64,000 bases of DNA from Oleiphilus messinensis (GCF_002162375.1 NZ_CP021425.1:5287001-5351000), one strand, 5' to 3'. Positions 1-8,636 are shown, counted from the stretch's first letter. Numbers and translations are program-made. Notes: generated by a model not told the origin, from the sequence alone.

Positions 1-176
1 GAACTGTATTAGCACTGGGTTAATTTATGTCAGCTAATTTACCAAGAAGATTGTTGGTAAATTAGCGCTATATCACGCAACACGGTAGCCGCTTCTGCAC
101 GTTGCTATGCAACGTGCGGATTTCACCGTTTTCATAAACCTGCTTAAACCTACTCAAGGTTTAAACGAGCCTATCC
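1..176 (-). other. 3' flank of tnpB: possible right end / omega RNA region
   Basis: This non-coding stretch lies directly downstream of tnpB on the minus strand. It holds two strong hairpins: a 13-bp perfect stem (33-45 with 54-66, 8-nt loop) and a 9-bp perfect stem (97-105 with 109-117, 3-nt loop). It also has tandem TAAACCTgCT/TAAACCTaCT repeats at 135-154. TnpB proteins are known to use an omega (reRNA) guide encoded at the 3' end of tnpB and running into the right end of the element, so structure here is expected. The actual end of the element and the RNA limits cannot be fixed from one copy, and the element may extend beyond base 1. Confidence 0.4.
145..156 (+). repeat. Subterminal inverted repeat of the IS607-type element, right copy
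   Basis: TAAACCTACTCA at 145-156 is the exact inverted complement of TGAGTAGGTTTA at 2479-2490 on the other side of the tnpA-tnpB pair. A near copy (TAAACCTGCT) sits immediately beside it at 135-144, and an inverted AGGTTTA follows at 158-164. IS607 elements lack classical terminal inverted repeats but carry short subterminal repeats taken to be recombinase binding sites. This pair is a plausible example. Confidence 0.5.
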
Positions 177-1832
177 CTACAGCGCAGGGTGCGCGGAAAG
201 CAAGGTAGTGCTTTCCTGAATCAAGTCGGGACTCATGCCCGGTCTACCGTCAAGGCGAGCCTCAACGGAGTAACTAACCCGATTCACACGACGAAAGTGA
301 CGCCAGCCACTCAGAAAATCTAATGATTTTTCGAGTGGTTGGTACCAACGCTGAAGTTTGTGGTAATACTGATAATCCCCGAGCGCCATCCTTACAGGCG
401 GATGCTCGGTCTTAACGGTACCCTTCGCGTTAATACCAATGAGTTGTTTTGGCGGCTTTTCTTTAAAGCCATAATGCCGACGACCAATCACTAACGCGGC
501 GGCATGGTGATCTGAGAAACCGTGTCGATCGCGATATTTTATCCGCCCCAATAATGAGGTATAAGCCGGATTGACGTGATAAAGGCGTATACCGCGTTTA
601 ATGCTTTGCGTTTCAAGCAAGTCCTTGATCTTGCCGTAAGCAAAGGCATTCAACATGCGGGCATACTGAGGATGATCCTGCTTTTGGTATTGCCGTTTCT
701 TCTGCTGAAAATCCAGCTTTTCGATCACCACCGCTTTACCTTGCTGTGCGGCAAAGTCCATCAGGTCTCGTACGGCATCCCCAATAATAGCCGCTCGTTG
801 AGCATCATTCTTATAGTGTAACGGTAAGTCAAACGTTCGGTGTTGCAGTGGGTTACCGTTTCGATCCAGCTCAACGACCGCTAAGTGATCCGGGTTGACA
901 TCCACACCGATGACACCTTGGTCATCATCGATCCACTCTGCTTGCTCTGTTGGTCCTGTCACTTCCACGCTAACGAGTAACCGCCAACCTTTTTTGTCTC
1001 GCTTAAATCGAAAACTCAGGGGTTGCCCTTTGATTGATTTATCGTGTTTTTTAACCTGATTCTGCCAAACGGCTTGGGCAATAGCCGCCTTACCATGCTT
1101 GAATTGCAGGTGATCAATGTTAATGGTCGTGCCAAACGTGGCGCGTAATTGATGGGGCACAAAGAGTTTTAGCTGGTAAGCACCTTCTTGCTCACTGGGC
1201 GATAGCTGGGCATTTTGACAGCCCCAGGATTCATCATGAGAACCCACTAATAGAAATTCGCGGTGTCGTGCTTCGTGCCAGCGTTGTTTCCAGCCTTCAA
1301 TGGCCGAACCCGTTTCTAACGCTTGACGCTCTTTCAGCAGCTTTCGACCACCAAAACAAATCGGTGTTTTGTTTTCCTGTTTTTCGGCCACCAAGGCGGA
1401 CTGCTTTTGCTGCCAACGACGCAGTTTAACTTCCTTCTGTCGTAACCTGTTGCGAAGTTGTTTCGCCTGTTGCGGGCAGCCTTTCTCTGCAACATGATCA
1501 CAGCGCTTATTTAGCTTGTTGAGCGTCTTCTCCAGCTGTTTGATTTTAACGTCCAGCGTAACCAGTCGGTTGTTTCGATTGGTTTGGTAAGACTGGATTA
1601 AGCCTTTAATACTTTGCCGTACGCCTTGAAATACCCGATAGCTGAACGGCATCCCCATTTCATGCATAAACTGGGTACGATTCAATTGCTGGGCTTTAGG
1701 CTTTTGTAAGTTAGCAAACCAACGAAACTTCACTTGATTCCACAGCTCGGCATATTGACACAATGCTGCATCCTGCTCATGAATCAAATCAAGCCGGGTT
1801 TCAAACGTGAGTGTTTTCGTTGGCGTATCCAC
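177..1832 (-). CDS. tnpB: TnpB-type RNA-guided nuclease homologue of an IS607-type element (zinc-ribbon-less)
   Basis: 551 residues, beginning with GTG in a TAGTG overlap with the tnpA stop, which is typical of a coupled two-gene IS607 element. RuvC-like catalytic residues are visible: D311 in GVDVNPDHLAV, E371 in VVIEKLDF and probably D441 in FSDHHAAALVIGRR. A long charged, helical N-terminal half (about 1-200) precedes the nuclease core. Ordinary TnpB has two CxxC pairs between RuvC-II and RuvC-III. Here the segment NPAYTSLLGRIKYRDRHG has no cysteine, and a C-terminal extension of about 100 residues follows. This fits the 'TnpB-related' accessory subgroup. In characterised TnpB proteins the role is RNA-guided cleavage that helps retain the transposon; activity here is inferred. 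The frame is intact. Confidence 0.85.
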   Translation of the reverse strand: MDTPTKTLTFETRLDLIHEQDAALCQYAELWNQVKFRWFANLQKPKAQQLNRTQFMHEMGMPFSYRVFQGVRQSIKGLIQSYQTNRNNRLVTLDVKIKQLEKTLNKLNKRCDHVAEKGCPQQAKQLRNRLRQKEVKLRRWQQKQSALVAEKQENKTPICFGGRKLLKERQALETGSAIEGWKQRWHEARHREFLLVGSHDESWGCQNAQLSPSEQEGAYQLKLFVPHQLRATFGTTINIDHLQFKHGKAAIAQAVWQNQVKKHDKSIKGQPLSFRFKRDKKGWRLLVSVEVTGPTEQAEWIDDDQGVIGVDVNPDHLAVVELDRNGNPLQHRTFDLPLHYKNDAQRAAIIGDAVRDLMDFAAQQGKAVVIEKLDFQQKKRQYQKQDHPQYARMLNAFAYGKIKDLLETQSIKRGIRLYHVNPAYTSLLGRIKYRDRHGFSDHHAAALVIGRRHYGFKEKPPKQLIGINAKGTVKTEHPPVRMALGDYQYYHKLQRWYQPLEKSLDFLSGWRHFRRVNRVSYSVEARLDGRPGMSPDLIQESTTLLSAHPAL

Positions 1833-2428
1833 TAGGCGATGGCTCGTTGATTTTTACGACTACGTGAACCATGCAATCGCGCACTGAAGACCGTCATTAA
1901 CGCTAACACATCATGGCAAAGTTGCTGTTCAACGTTTTCTTCAACTTCCTCAAGAATGACAACCTCCGTACCGTAAAACTGGCAAAGCGCAAATAACAAT
2001 TCAGCCCCAAATCGGAGTAAGCGATCTTTATGAACGATAACCAGTCGTTTTACCTTACGCTGACAAATCAACTTAATTAATCGCTTTAATCCCCGTTTTT
2101 TATAGTTTAATCCTGAGCCAAGATCATCAATGGTTTCGACGGCTTCATAGCCAGCCTCTCTGGCATGCTTTTGCAAGCGAGCAATTTGCGTTTGCAAATC
2201 TTTTTTCTGATCATGAGAAGAGACGCGTGCATAACAGATCGTTCTGCGTTGCTTATCAGCAGTCGACTGACCGCAAAAGGCTAAAAGTTTATCAAGCGCG
2301 TAACGACGATGGCCACCCGGCGTACGGAAATCTGAGAAAAATCGTGATTCTTTTTCCCAGCGACGAAGGGTGGAAACGGCCACACCCAGCAGAAAAGCGG
2401 CAGCGCCTATCGATAAAAATTCAGCCAT
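1832..2428 (-). CDS. tnpA: IS607-family serine recombinase (transposase TnpA)
   Basis: 198 residues from the ATG at 2426-2428. That start is chosen because GGAGGTGAT lies just upstream; an in-frame extension to 2467 has no comparable ribosome site. The N-terminus is a MerR-like winged helix (SIGAAAFLLGVAVSTLRRWEK, then TPGGHRRY at about 37-43). The serine-recombinase catalytic domain follows, with YARVSSHDQKKDLQTQ at about 66-81 containing the nucleophilic serine (S70 or S71) and an HKDRLLRFG segment near 133-141. IS607 TnpA acts as a tetramer and moves the element through a circular intermediate with little target specificity. The gene is intact and translationally coupled to tnpB, so the element may still be mobile. 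Confidence 0.92.
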   Translation of the reverse strand: MAEFLSIGAAAFLLGVAVSTLRRWEKESRFFSDFRTPGGHRRYALDKLLAFCGQSTADKQRRTICYARVSSHDQKKDLQTQIARLQKHAREAGYEAVETIDDLGSGLNYKKRGLKRLIKLICQRKVKRLVIVHKDRLLRFGAELLFALCQFYGTEVVILEEVEENVEQQLCHDVLALMTVFSARLHGSRSRKNQRAIA

Positions 2429-2478
2429 AATCATCACCTCCATCCATGAGAACACAATACTGTACAAGCTACTGTATA

Positions 2479-2509
2479 TGAGTAGGTTTAGTCAAGTATT
2501 TAGTTGACT
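2479..2509 (+). repeat. IS607-type element, left subterminal repeats
   Basis: TGAGTAGGTTTA (2479-2490) is the inverted partner of the copy at 145-156. It is followed by a 6-bp inverted repeat, AGTCAA (2490-2495) with TTGACT (2504-2509). The stop codon of the neighbouring antiporter is at 2511-2513, so the left boundary of the element must be close to or inside 2504-2513. No target duplication was found, as expected for a serine-recombinase element. Confidence 0.45.
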
Positions 2510-2510
2510 G

Positions 2511-3683
2511 TTAAAGCCCCTCTCCAGCCAATTTTAAATGACGCCTTGTGATCGAAGGTGACACAAGTTCGAATACCACCGTTGTCGCAATAATCAGCGT
2601 CAGAATTTGCGCCCCCACATCCGGTATGCGTTCTGCCACCAAAAGCGCAAGTCCCAAGGCAACACCGGCTTGCGGCAGCAGACACCAGCCAATATGGCGC
2701 TGTATTTGCGGTGCTGCGTTCACCATACGTGCCGAGACCGAGCCCCCGACAATCAGGCCAAAGCTACGAGCGATGATGTAAGCACCACCGACAACCCCCA
2801 AGGTTAACAAGGCACTGAACTCGAGTGCATAACCTGCGAGCAAAAAGAAAATAACTAAAAACGGCTCACTGGCGCCTTCAATATCCCGAAAAGAACGTTT
2901 ATGGTGTTTTGCAAAATTAGCCACCATTGCTCCCAGTGTCATGCATGCCAGCAAATAGGACACATCAAGCCAAACCGCAAGACCACCACAGAGCAAAACA
3001 AATCCGGCAGCCTCGAGAACAGTCGGTTCACCTTTATTCAGCCGCCCGGTACACCACGCCATGGGTATGCCAAGGATCACCCCTAACCCAATCGCTCCAC
3101 CCAGCTCCCAGCACGCGGTCGCCAGTTCGTGCAGCGGATCACCGTGCCCGCGAATGGCCTCAGCAAATGCCAGAAGTAAGCTGAACAGGATAACTCCCCA
3201 AGTGTCATCTATTGCGACAACGCCCAGTACAGTTTTTGCCAGAGGACCGTGGGCGTGATTTTCCCGGATAACGTCCAGCGTCGCAGCAGGCGCGGAAGCG
3301 GGTGCAATACCGGCCAGCAGCAACGCAGTAACAAGGTCCAGTTGACACAGCAATGCAACCAAAAACACCGCAACTGCAGCGCCAAGTGTTTCCCCAATGG
3401 ATACCGCCAACACGACTTTACCCGTCGCCTTCATTTCCTTCCGGGTAAAACTGCCACCCAGTAAGAACCCGACCATCGCCAGCGCGACATGGGTGACATG
3501 GACAAACCAGTCTGCGATGCTGGAAGGAATTAAATCCAGTACAGCAGGCCCGGAAATAACACCAACAATCAACAATATTGTGACTCTTGGTATGTGTACA
3601 CGCTTGCCTGCCGTGTGCGCGATCCAACCGACCAGCAACAACGCCCCCACCACCAACATCGCGGGATAATCATCTGTATTCAC
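2511..3683 (-). CDS. Cation:proton antiporter (Na+/H+ exchanger family, CPA2-like)
   Basis: 390 residues, almost wholly hydrophobic, with about 11-12 predicted membrane spans, matching the Na_H_Exchanger fold. The ASAPAATLDVIREN segment (about 129-142) and the paired acidic residues D159-D160 in VVAIDDTWG resemble the ion-binding centre of CPA2 antiporters. There is no cytoplasmic TrkA-N domain, so it is a bare transporter domain. It likely exchanges Na+ or K+ for protons across the inner membrane; the ion is not determined. The start is GTG at 3681-3683 with no strong Shine-Dalgarno sequence; an internal ATG at codon 9 is possible. The stop lies at the edge of the IS607-type element, so the last few codons may have been altered by insertion, although the LKLAGEGL ending looks natural. 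Confidence 0.82.
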   Translation of the reverse strand: MNTDDYPAMLVVGALLLVGWIAHTAGKRVHIPRVTILLIVGVISGPAVLDLIPSSIADWFVHVTHVALAMVGFLLGGSFTRKEMKATGKVVLAVSIGETLGAAVAVFLVALLCQLDLVTALLLAGIAPASAPAATLDVIRENHAHGPLAKTVLGVVAIDDTWGVILFSLLLAFAEAIRGHGDPLHELATACWELGGAIGLGVILGIPMAWCTGRLNKGEPTVLEAAGFVLLCGGLAVWLDVSYLLACMTLGAMVANFAKHHKRSFRDIEGASEPFLVIFFLLAGYALEFSALLTLGVVGGAYIIARSFGLIVGGSVSARMVNAAPQIQRHIGWCLLPQAGVALGLALLVAERIPDVGAQILTLIIATTVVFELVSPSITRRHLKLAGEGL

Positions 3684-3714
3684 GGGTAGTATTTTTTCTC
3701 GTTATTTTTAAAGT

Positions 3715-4050
3715 TTAAGACTTTTCGGACTCGGAAATATGCACCGCAAGCCAGATGGTTTCCGTATCTGGCACAGTCCATTCAACACGATGACAACAGT
3801 GGGCCGGTAAGTGCAAGAAATCTCCCGGTTGCAGGTGAACAAGCTCATCATTCTCTCTCAGCCTGATTTTGGCTTCCCCTTTCAGCAACACCACCCACTC
3901 TTCTTGAGCTTGATCGTACCATCCCTGGGCCGGTGATGAATGGCCGTATGATACAATCCGCTCGATCAGAACCTTTCCAGACTTTAACAGCGGCTCAAAT
4001 ATTTCCTCACTGAGGTCTTCCGGCAGGTTAGCAAATAGATTGGTCAGCAT
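3715..4050 (-). CDS. Small cupin-domain protein
   Basis: 111 residues forming a single cupin beta-barrel. Motif 1 is approximated by YDQAQEEWVVLLKGEAKI (about 45-62) and motif 2 by LQPGDFLHLPAHCCHRVEW (about 73-91), which keeps PGD and two histidines. Small stand-alone cupins of this type bind a metal or small ligand, and their roles vary widely. It lies upstream of the antiporter and downstream of ggt on the same strand, so co-transcription with either is possible, but nothing in the sequence ties it to a pathway. Confidence 0.7.
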   Translation of the reverse strand: MLTNLFANLPEDLSEEIFEPLLKSGKVLIERIVSYGHSSPAQGWYDQAQEEWVVLLKGEAKIRLRENDELVHLQPGDFLHLPAHCCHRVEWTVPDTETIWLAVHISESEKS

Positions 4051-4073
4051 TTAAACTACCCTCGGTAAAACAA

Positions 4074-5843
4074 CTACAATCCACGGGCGGATGACGTACT
4101 GCGACGAGGATCAGCACCACCAAAATACTTTCCGTTCTGGATCATGATACTTTGAATAGCCCCCATCGCCGATTTTTGTTGGATATGATGGCCCATTTGT
4201 TCCAGTATACGGATTGTATCCGGACTGAATCCCTGCTCGATCCTCAGCTCATCAGGCAACCATTGGTGATGCATCCGCGGAGCATTCACGGCCGCTTGAA
4301 TATTCAAGCGATGATCGATGACATTCATAATGACCTGCAATGTCGTGGTGATAATCCGAGACCCACCGGGACTGCCTGTGACCAAAAAGTTTTTGCCATC
4401 TTTTTTGACAATTGTCGGAGACATACTGCTTAACATCCGCTTGCCTGGCTCAATTTTATTGGCCTCTCCACCAATCAAACCGTAGGTATTGGGTTCACCG
4501 GGTTTCGCGCTGAAATCATCCATTTCGTTGTTTAACAAGAACCCCGCACCCTCAACTACAATATGGGAACCATAGCTGAAATTGATGGTATAGGTGTTCG
4601 ATACCGCGTTACCGAAACGATCTACGATTGAAAAGTGTGTCGTTTCAGGGCTCTCATAAGGCATGGGTTGGCCGGGATTGATGGATGCACTGTCACGGGC
4701 ACGGTTTCGATTGATTTGAGCACTGATTTCCTGTGCGTAGGCTTTGGATGTCAGCCCGGTCACTGGCACCGATACAAAATCACTGTCACCGAGATATTTT
4801 GATCGGTCAGCATAAGCATACTTCATTGCTTCCGCCATCAAATGAACCGTTTGTGCCGAGTTATGCCCGAGATAGGATATCGGGAAGGGCTCCAAGATAT
4901 TTAAAAGTTGAATAATGTGGACGCCGCCCGAGCTTGGCGGGCTCATGGAGTAAATATCATAACCACGATACTGGCCTTTAACCGGTTCCCGGACCACCGG
5001 CTGATAGCTTTTCAGGTCCTCATGGGTGATCAGCCCCCCTCCCCGTTTCATTTCCGCCACAATCAAGTCCGCGGTCTCGCCTTCGTAAAACCCGGATATG
5101 CCTTTTTGCGCAATTCGCTTCAGGGTTTTTGCGAGGTCCGGCTGCGTAAAACGCTCGCCAATTTGATACGGCTCACCATTTGCTTTGAAGAAAACACCGC
5201 GGGTTGACGGCCACTTGGCCAATCGGTCTTTCCGCGCCTGCACGCCCTCGAAGAAACGAGGGCTCACTTCAAAACCCTCTTCAGCCAACCGAATTGCCGG
5301 GGCCAGCGCGTCTGCCAGGGATAGGGTTCCATAACGTTTTAGAGCCAGCGCCAGACCCGCAACGGTTCCGGGAACCCCTGCTGATTTATGTGAAAATCGA
5401 CTCAGTTCATTGTCCACCTGACCTTCCGGGTTTAAAAACATTTTCTCGGTAGCGGCCGCTGGCGCTGTTTCACGATAATCAATCGCGACTACTTCGTTCT
5501 TTTGCTCCGCAGAAATGAGCATGAAACCACCACCACCAATATTACCGGATCGCGGTTGAGTAACGGCCAGAGCAAACGCTGCGGTAACCGCCGCATCGAT
5601 TGCGTTTCCACCTCGTTTCAAAACTGCTAGAGCCTCGTCGGTTGCCAGATAATGACTGGTCACGACCATTCCGTTCTGGCCCTGCACCGGAACACTGCGA
5701 TCCCCTTCAAGTATGGCAGAAGCTCCGGCCCAGCCGGAAAAAAGCCCTAACGGCAAAGACAACAAACTCGCCAACCACAATGCTTTAAAGCCTTTGGGCA
5801 CAAGCCCATGACGCTCGTGCTGATTTGAGGTTACACTGTGCAT
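4074..5843 (-). CDS. ggt: Gamma-glutamyltransferase, periplasmic
   Basis: 589 residues, close to the usual length. An N-terminal hydrophobic segment (about 21-42) after a basic stretch is a signal peptide. The proenzyme self-cleaves before a conserved threonine, seen here as T401 in PETTHFSIVDRFGN, giving large and small subunits with T401 as nucleophile. Other family landmarks are NIGGGGFML (101-109), SPPSSGGVH (301-309), the GSPGGSRI segment and a C-terminal GGADPRR. The enzyme hydrolyses or transfers the gamma-glutamyl group of glutathione in the periplasm. Only 2 bp separate it from the AraC-type gene upstream on the same strand, so the two are probably co-transcribed. Confidence 0.93.
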   Translation of the reverse strand: MHSVTSNQHERHGLVPKGFKALWLASLLSLPLGLFSGWAGASAILEGDRSVPVQGQNGMVVTSHYLATDEALAVLKRGGNAIDAAVTAAFALAVTQPRSGNIGGGGFMLISAEQKNEVVAIDYRETAPAAATEKMFLNPEGQVDNELSRFSHKSAGVPGTVAGLALALKRYGTLSLADALAPAIRLAEEGFEVSPRFFEGVQARKDRLAKWPSTRGVFFKANGEPYQIGERFTQPDLAKTLKRIAQKGISGFYEGETADLIVAEMKRGGGLITHEDLKSYQPVVREPVKGQYRGYDIYSMSPPSSGGVHIIQLLNILEPFPISYLGHNSAQTVHLMAEAMKYAYADRSKYLGDSDFVSVPVTGLTSKAYAQEISAQINRNRARDSASINPGQPMPYESPETTHFSIVDRFGNAVSNTYTINFSYGSHIVVEGAGFLLNNEMDDFSAKPGEPNTYGLIGGEANKIEPGKRMLSSMSPTIVKKDGKNFLVTGSPGGSRIITTTLQVIMNVIDHRLNIQAAVNAPRMHHQWLPDELRIEQGFSPDTIRILEQMGHHIQQKSAMGAIQSIMIQNGKYFGGADPRRSTSSARGL

Positions 5844-5845
5844 GA

Positions 5846-6868
5846 CTATTCTCCTTGTTTTGATGGTGACACCGTATCAGATGTATTCTGCCCGGATTTA
5901 CGATAATCGCTTGGCGTTTTTCCGGTCCAATTGACAAATGCCCGCCTGAAATTTGATGCATCACTAAAACCAAGTAGTTCCGCGATCTGATCAACGGTCA
6001 TCTGGCTTTCTTGAAGTTGCTGAATGGCAAGATCACGACGAAAATCAGATAAAAGCTGTTTGTAGCTCGCCCCCTGTTCTGCCAGTTTTCGGTGCAACGT
6101 GCTAACACTCATATTCATTTTACCTGCAACCTCTGCCTGGGTCGGAAAATGACCGGCACACTCATAGAGTAGTTGATTGATACGCGGTACCAAAGCTTCG
6201 CGTTCACCTTGTTGTCGAAGTGACTCACAGCGCTGGGCGAACAACGTGGCCGCAACAGGATCGGCAGAAGGCAGGCTGGTCTTGGCCAATAGCTTGGGTA
6301 TCTCAAGCCCGGTAAAATGGTGGTTGAACTTTACCGGCACAGAAAAGACCTCCTTGTAACGGTAAGCATGAGGCGGAGGGTCATAATTAAGACAGACGGT
6401 TAATCCATCGATGTGGCCACTCAATAAAAACCGGGTGGAGGTAAAAATACTGGTCAACAAGAACTCTGAAGTGTGCCAGGGCATCTCCGGCAATATAGCA
6501 CTCGGCTGAGCCACGACTTCATACACATCGCCATTTTCACGTAAATCAAGGAAGGCCCTGGGAGTTTGCAACTTGTAATATTTTAACGCCAGCTGAACTG
6601 CCTGCTCATAGGTCGGGCTGGCCATGGCTGCATAGCCTAACGGTCCATGTGTATTGATACTCAGGCGCTGACCTACTTCCAGGCCCAACCCGTCGTCACC
6701 GGTCAATTCAATGGAACGCTTGGTCAATATCAATAGCCGATGTTCGTCGATCAGGTGTTCGCTGGTCAGTTCCTCTTCTGTGAGCCCGCAGAATGCCAGT
6801 AACGCAGCACGGTCAACCCCCCGTTCTGACAACACATCAACAAATGAACCTATATAGTGTCCGCGCAT
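5846..6868 (-). CDS. AraC-family transcriptional regulator
   Basis: 340 residues. About 1-200 resemble the Arabinose_bd-type sensor domain found in OruR- and ArgR-like AraC regulators. The double helix-turn-helix occupies about 238-325, with the signatures NMSVSTLHRKLAEQGASY and LLGFSDASNFRRAFVNWTGKTP. It lies head-to-head with the hydrolase gene at 7133 (264-bp gap) and directly upstream of ggt. In this family a regulator often controls the divergent neighbour; that is inference here, and the inducer is unknown. Confidence 0.88.
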   Translation of the reverse strand: MRGHYIGSFVDVLSERGVDRAALLAFCGLTEEELTSEHLIDEHRLLILTKRSIELTGDDGLGLEVGQRLSINTHGPLGYAAMASPTYEQAVQLALKYYKLQTPRAFLDLRENGDVYEVVAQPSAILPEMPWHTSEFLLTSIFTSTRFLLSGHIDGLTVCLNYDPPPHAYRYKEVFSVPVKFNHHFTGLEIPKLLAKTSLPSADPVAATLFAQRCESLRQQGEREALVPRINQLLYECAGHFPTQAEVAGKMNMSVSTLHRKLAEQGASYKQLLSDFRRDLAIQQLQESQMTVDQIAELLGFSDASNFRRAFVNWTGKTPSDYRKSGQNTSDTVSPSKQGE

Positions 6869-7132
6869 TTCGTTCCTTTTTTCTGGGCTATTCGTAATCA
6901 GTAATGCATCCCGGGCGTTTCGGATTTTTACCCGGTTGATACAACTGGCAAATAATGACCTGCAATCCGAAAAGTTAGAACCTGTTCCTGATCAAGCCTT
7001 AATACTAAATTGTATAAAGTGATTCGTGTCAACATGTCAATCATTGATTACGCCAATTCACCGATACACAGATCCTGGATCCAGAATAACAACTCGAAAC
7101 AATAAGCCAAACAATAATCAGGGGAAACAAAC

Positions 7133-7987
7133 ATGACAGCAAACCAAACACCCGCCGATGTGCACGTGCATCCTCGTCATCTGAAGTTTGAGTTGCACGA
7201 TGAACTTGCCACACTCTGGCATGGGAATGATGTGTTCAAGACCGCGTTTTTTAACGCAATGTCGCTTCAGTTTCCAGACGGAGAACACCTCTTTATCAAA
7301 TCTGTTCGGGATTTCCGGGATGAAATTAACGACCCTGAATTATTGAAAAATATTAAAGGCTTTATCGGTCAGGAAGGCATACACAGCAGGGAACACGCAA
7401 AATACAACGAAGCACTGCGGCAACGGGGCTATGATATCGACTACATGGAAAAGCGCTTTCAGAAACACATGGCGTTTGTGGGTGGGTTAAATCGAGACCG
7501 GCGGCTTGCCGGTACCTGTGCGGCAGAACATTTCACTGCGGTACTCGCCAAAGCGCTGCTCGAAATTCCCGAGGCAATGGACGGTGTCAGCCCCGAGATG
7601 CAGGCCCTTTGGAAGTGGCATGCCATTGAAGAAATTGAGCATAAGTCCGTTGCGTTCGACGTATTTGTGGATCGAGTGGGCAACCACAGAATGCGCACGA
7701 TTATCTTTTTTGTCGTGTCCTATAACTTTTTCAAATTTACTTTCCTGAACACCTGCTCCATGCTGAAAACCGAAGGCAAACTCTGGGATTTGAAAACCTG
7801 GTGGGGCGGAATGCAGTTTCTTTGGGGTCGCCCCGGTGTCATCCGCAAAATGATGCCGCATTTTCTAGCCTACCTGAAAAAAGACTTTCACCCCTGGCAG
7901 GAAGACAACCGACAACATATAGAGGCATGGAAAAAAACCACAGCGGACTTGTCGCCCGATTCAGTACCCCATGCTCATTCAGCTTAG
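7133..7987 (+). CDS. Metal-dependent hydrolase of the PF10118 type (di-iron-like)
   Basis: 284 residues, with a good ribosome site (AGGGGA about 8 nt before ATG). Probable metal ligands are in GQEGIHSREH (about 83-92) and IEEIEHKSVAFDV (about 163-175), an E/ExxH arrangement that suggests a ferritin-like di-iron centre. A hydrophobic stretch near 190-206 may contact the membrane. The family is annotated as predicted metal-dependent hydrolase and its substrate is not established. The gene is divergent from the AraC-type regulator at 6868, which is its most likely controller. It appears monocistronic. Confidence 0.78.
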   Translation: MTANQTPADVHVHPRHLKFELHDELATLWHGNDVFKTAFFNAMSLQFPDGEHLFIKSVRDFRDEINDPELLKNIKGFIGQEGIHSREHAKYNEALRQRGYDIDYMEKRFQKHMAFVGGLNRDRRLAGTCAAEHFTAVLAKALLEIPEAMDGVSPEMQALWKWHAIEEIEHKSVAFDVFVDRVGNHRMRTIIFFVVSYNFFKFTFLNTCSMLKTEGKLWDLKTWWGGMQFLWGRPGVIRKMMPHFLAYLKKDFHPWQEDNRQHIEAWKKTTADLSPDSVPHAHSA

Positions 7988-8191
7988 CACGACATTGAAT
8001 AATCAGCGGGGCGAATGTTCTTCAACTCAAACTATGCGCCCCGTATCAAGCCGGTTGTTACCCAGTTAACAACTATGTAAAAAAGATTTTACAAAGGGAT
8101 TACGCAACACCACTATACGTTACATCGATTGATGGTACATTAGTAACCAGCCAACAATAAAATTAAAAATTAGGTAACGATAGGGTATTGT

Positions 8192-8488
8192 ATGCTCAAG
8201 CTTGGGGTTAAAAAGTTACTTATGGTGATCTGCTGCAGTCTGCCTGTTGCGGGTTACGCAGAGTTAATACCACTTCATGATGAAAACCTTGCCGATATCA
8301 GTGGTCAAGGCGGCATCAGTATTAAAGTCTCATCTGAAGCGTCCACACAAAACCATGCCCAACACGAAGCGGCCCAGCAAATGCATCAGGATATGCGCGA
8401 TCGCATTCCAGAGCCGTCCAATGTGATGACCGACCTGCCATCACTGGACAATAGCAAACCGATGGGCATTGTGTTCCGGGATATCTGA
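8192..8488 (+). CDS. Short exported protein with FilA/DUF6160-like N-terminal motif
   Basis: 98 residues. A signal peptide (about 1-23, hydrophobic core LLMVICCSLPVAGYA) is followed by LIPLHDENLADISGQGGISIKV. This matches the D-x-x-L-x-D-[IV]-[ST]-G-Q-x-G-I pattern found at the start of mature FilA/DUF6160-type surface proteins of Acinetobacter, Marinobacter and relatives. The remaining 60 residues are polar (QNHAQHEAAQQMHQDMRD) and lack the long beta-rich domain of full-length relatives, so this is either a reduced member or a remnant. Codon usage does not stand out. Function unknown. Confidence 0.55.
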   Translation: MLKLGVKKLLMVICCSLPVAGYAELIPLHDENLADISGQGGISIKVSSEASTQNHAQHEAAQQMHQDMRDRIPEPSNVMTDLPSLDNSKPMGIVFRDI

Positions 8489-8636
8489 AAACACCATGCA
8501 AGGATCATGGCTTTGCTGATGTCGATTGATCCTGCAGAAATGACCCAGCCAGAGCGCCACCCAAACGGTAGCGCTCGGTTCTCGCTCAAAGCGATGAGGG
8601 TTTAAGCAATCCGCATTTAAGCTCTCCGAATTTAAA

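Noticed and set aside
7988-8045. GGGGCG/CGCCCC stem after the hydrolase gene as terminator
   Set aside because: Six base pairs around a 23-nt loop and no U-tract; too weak to list.
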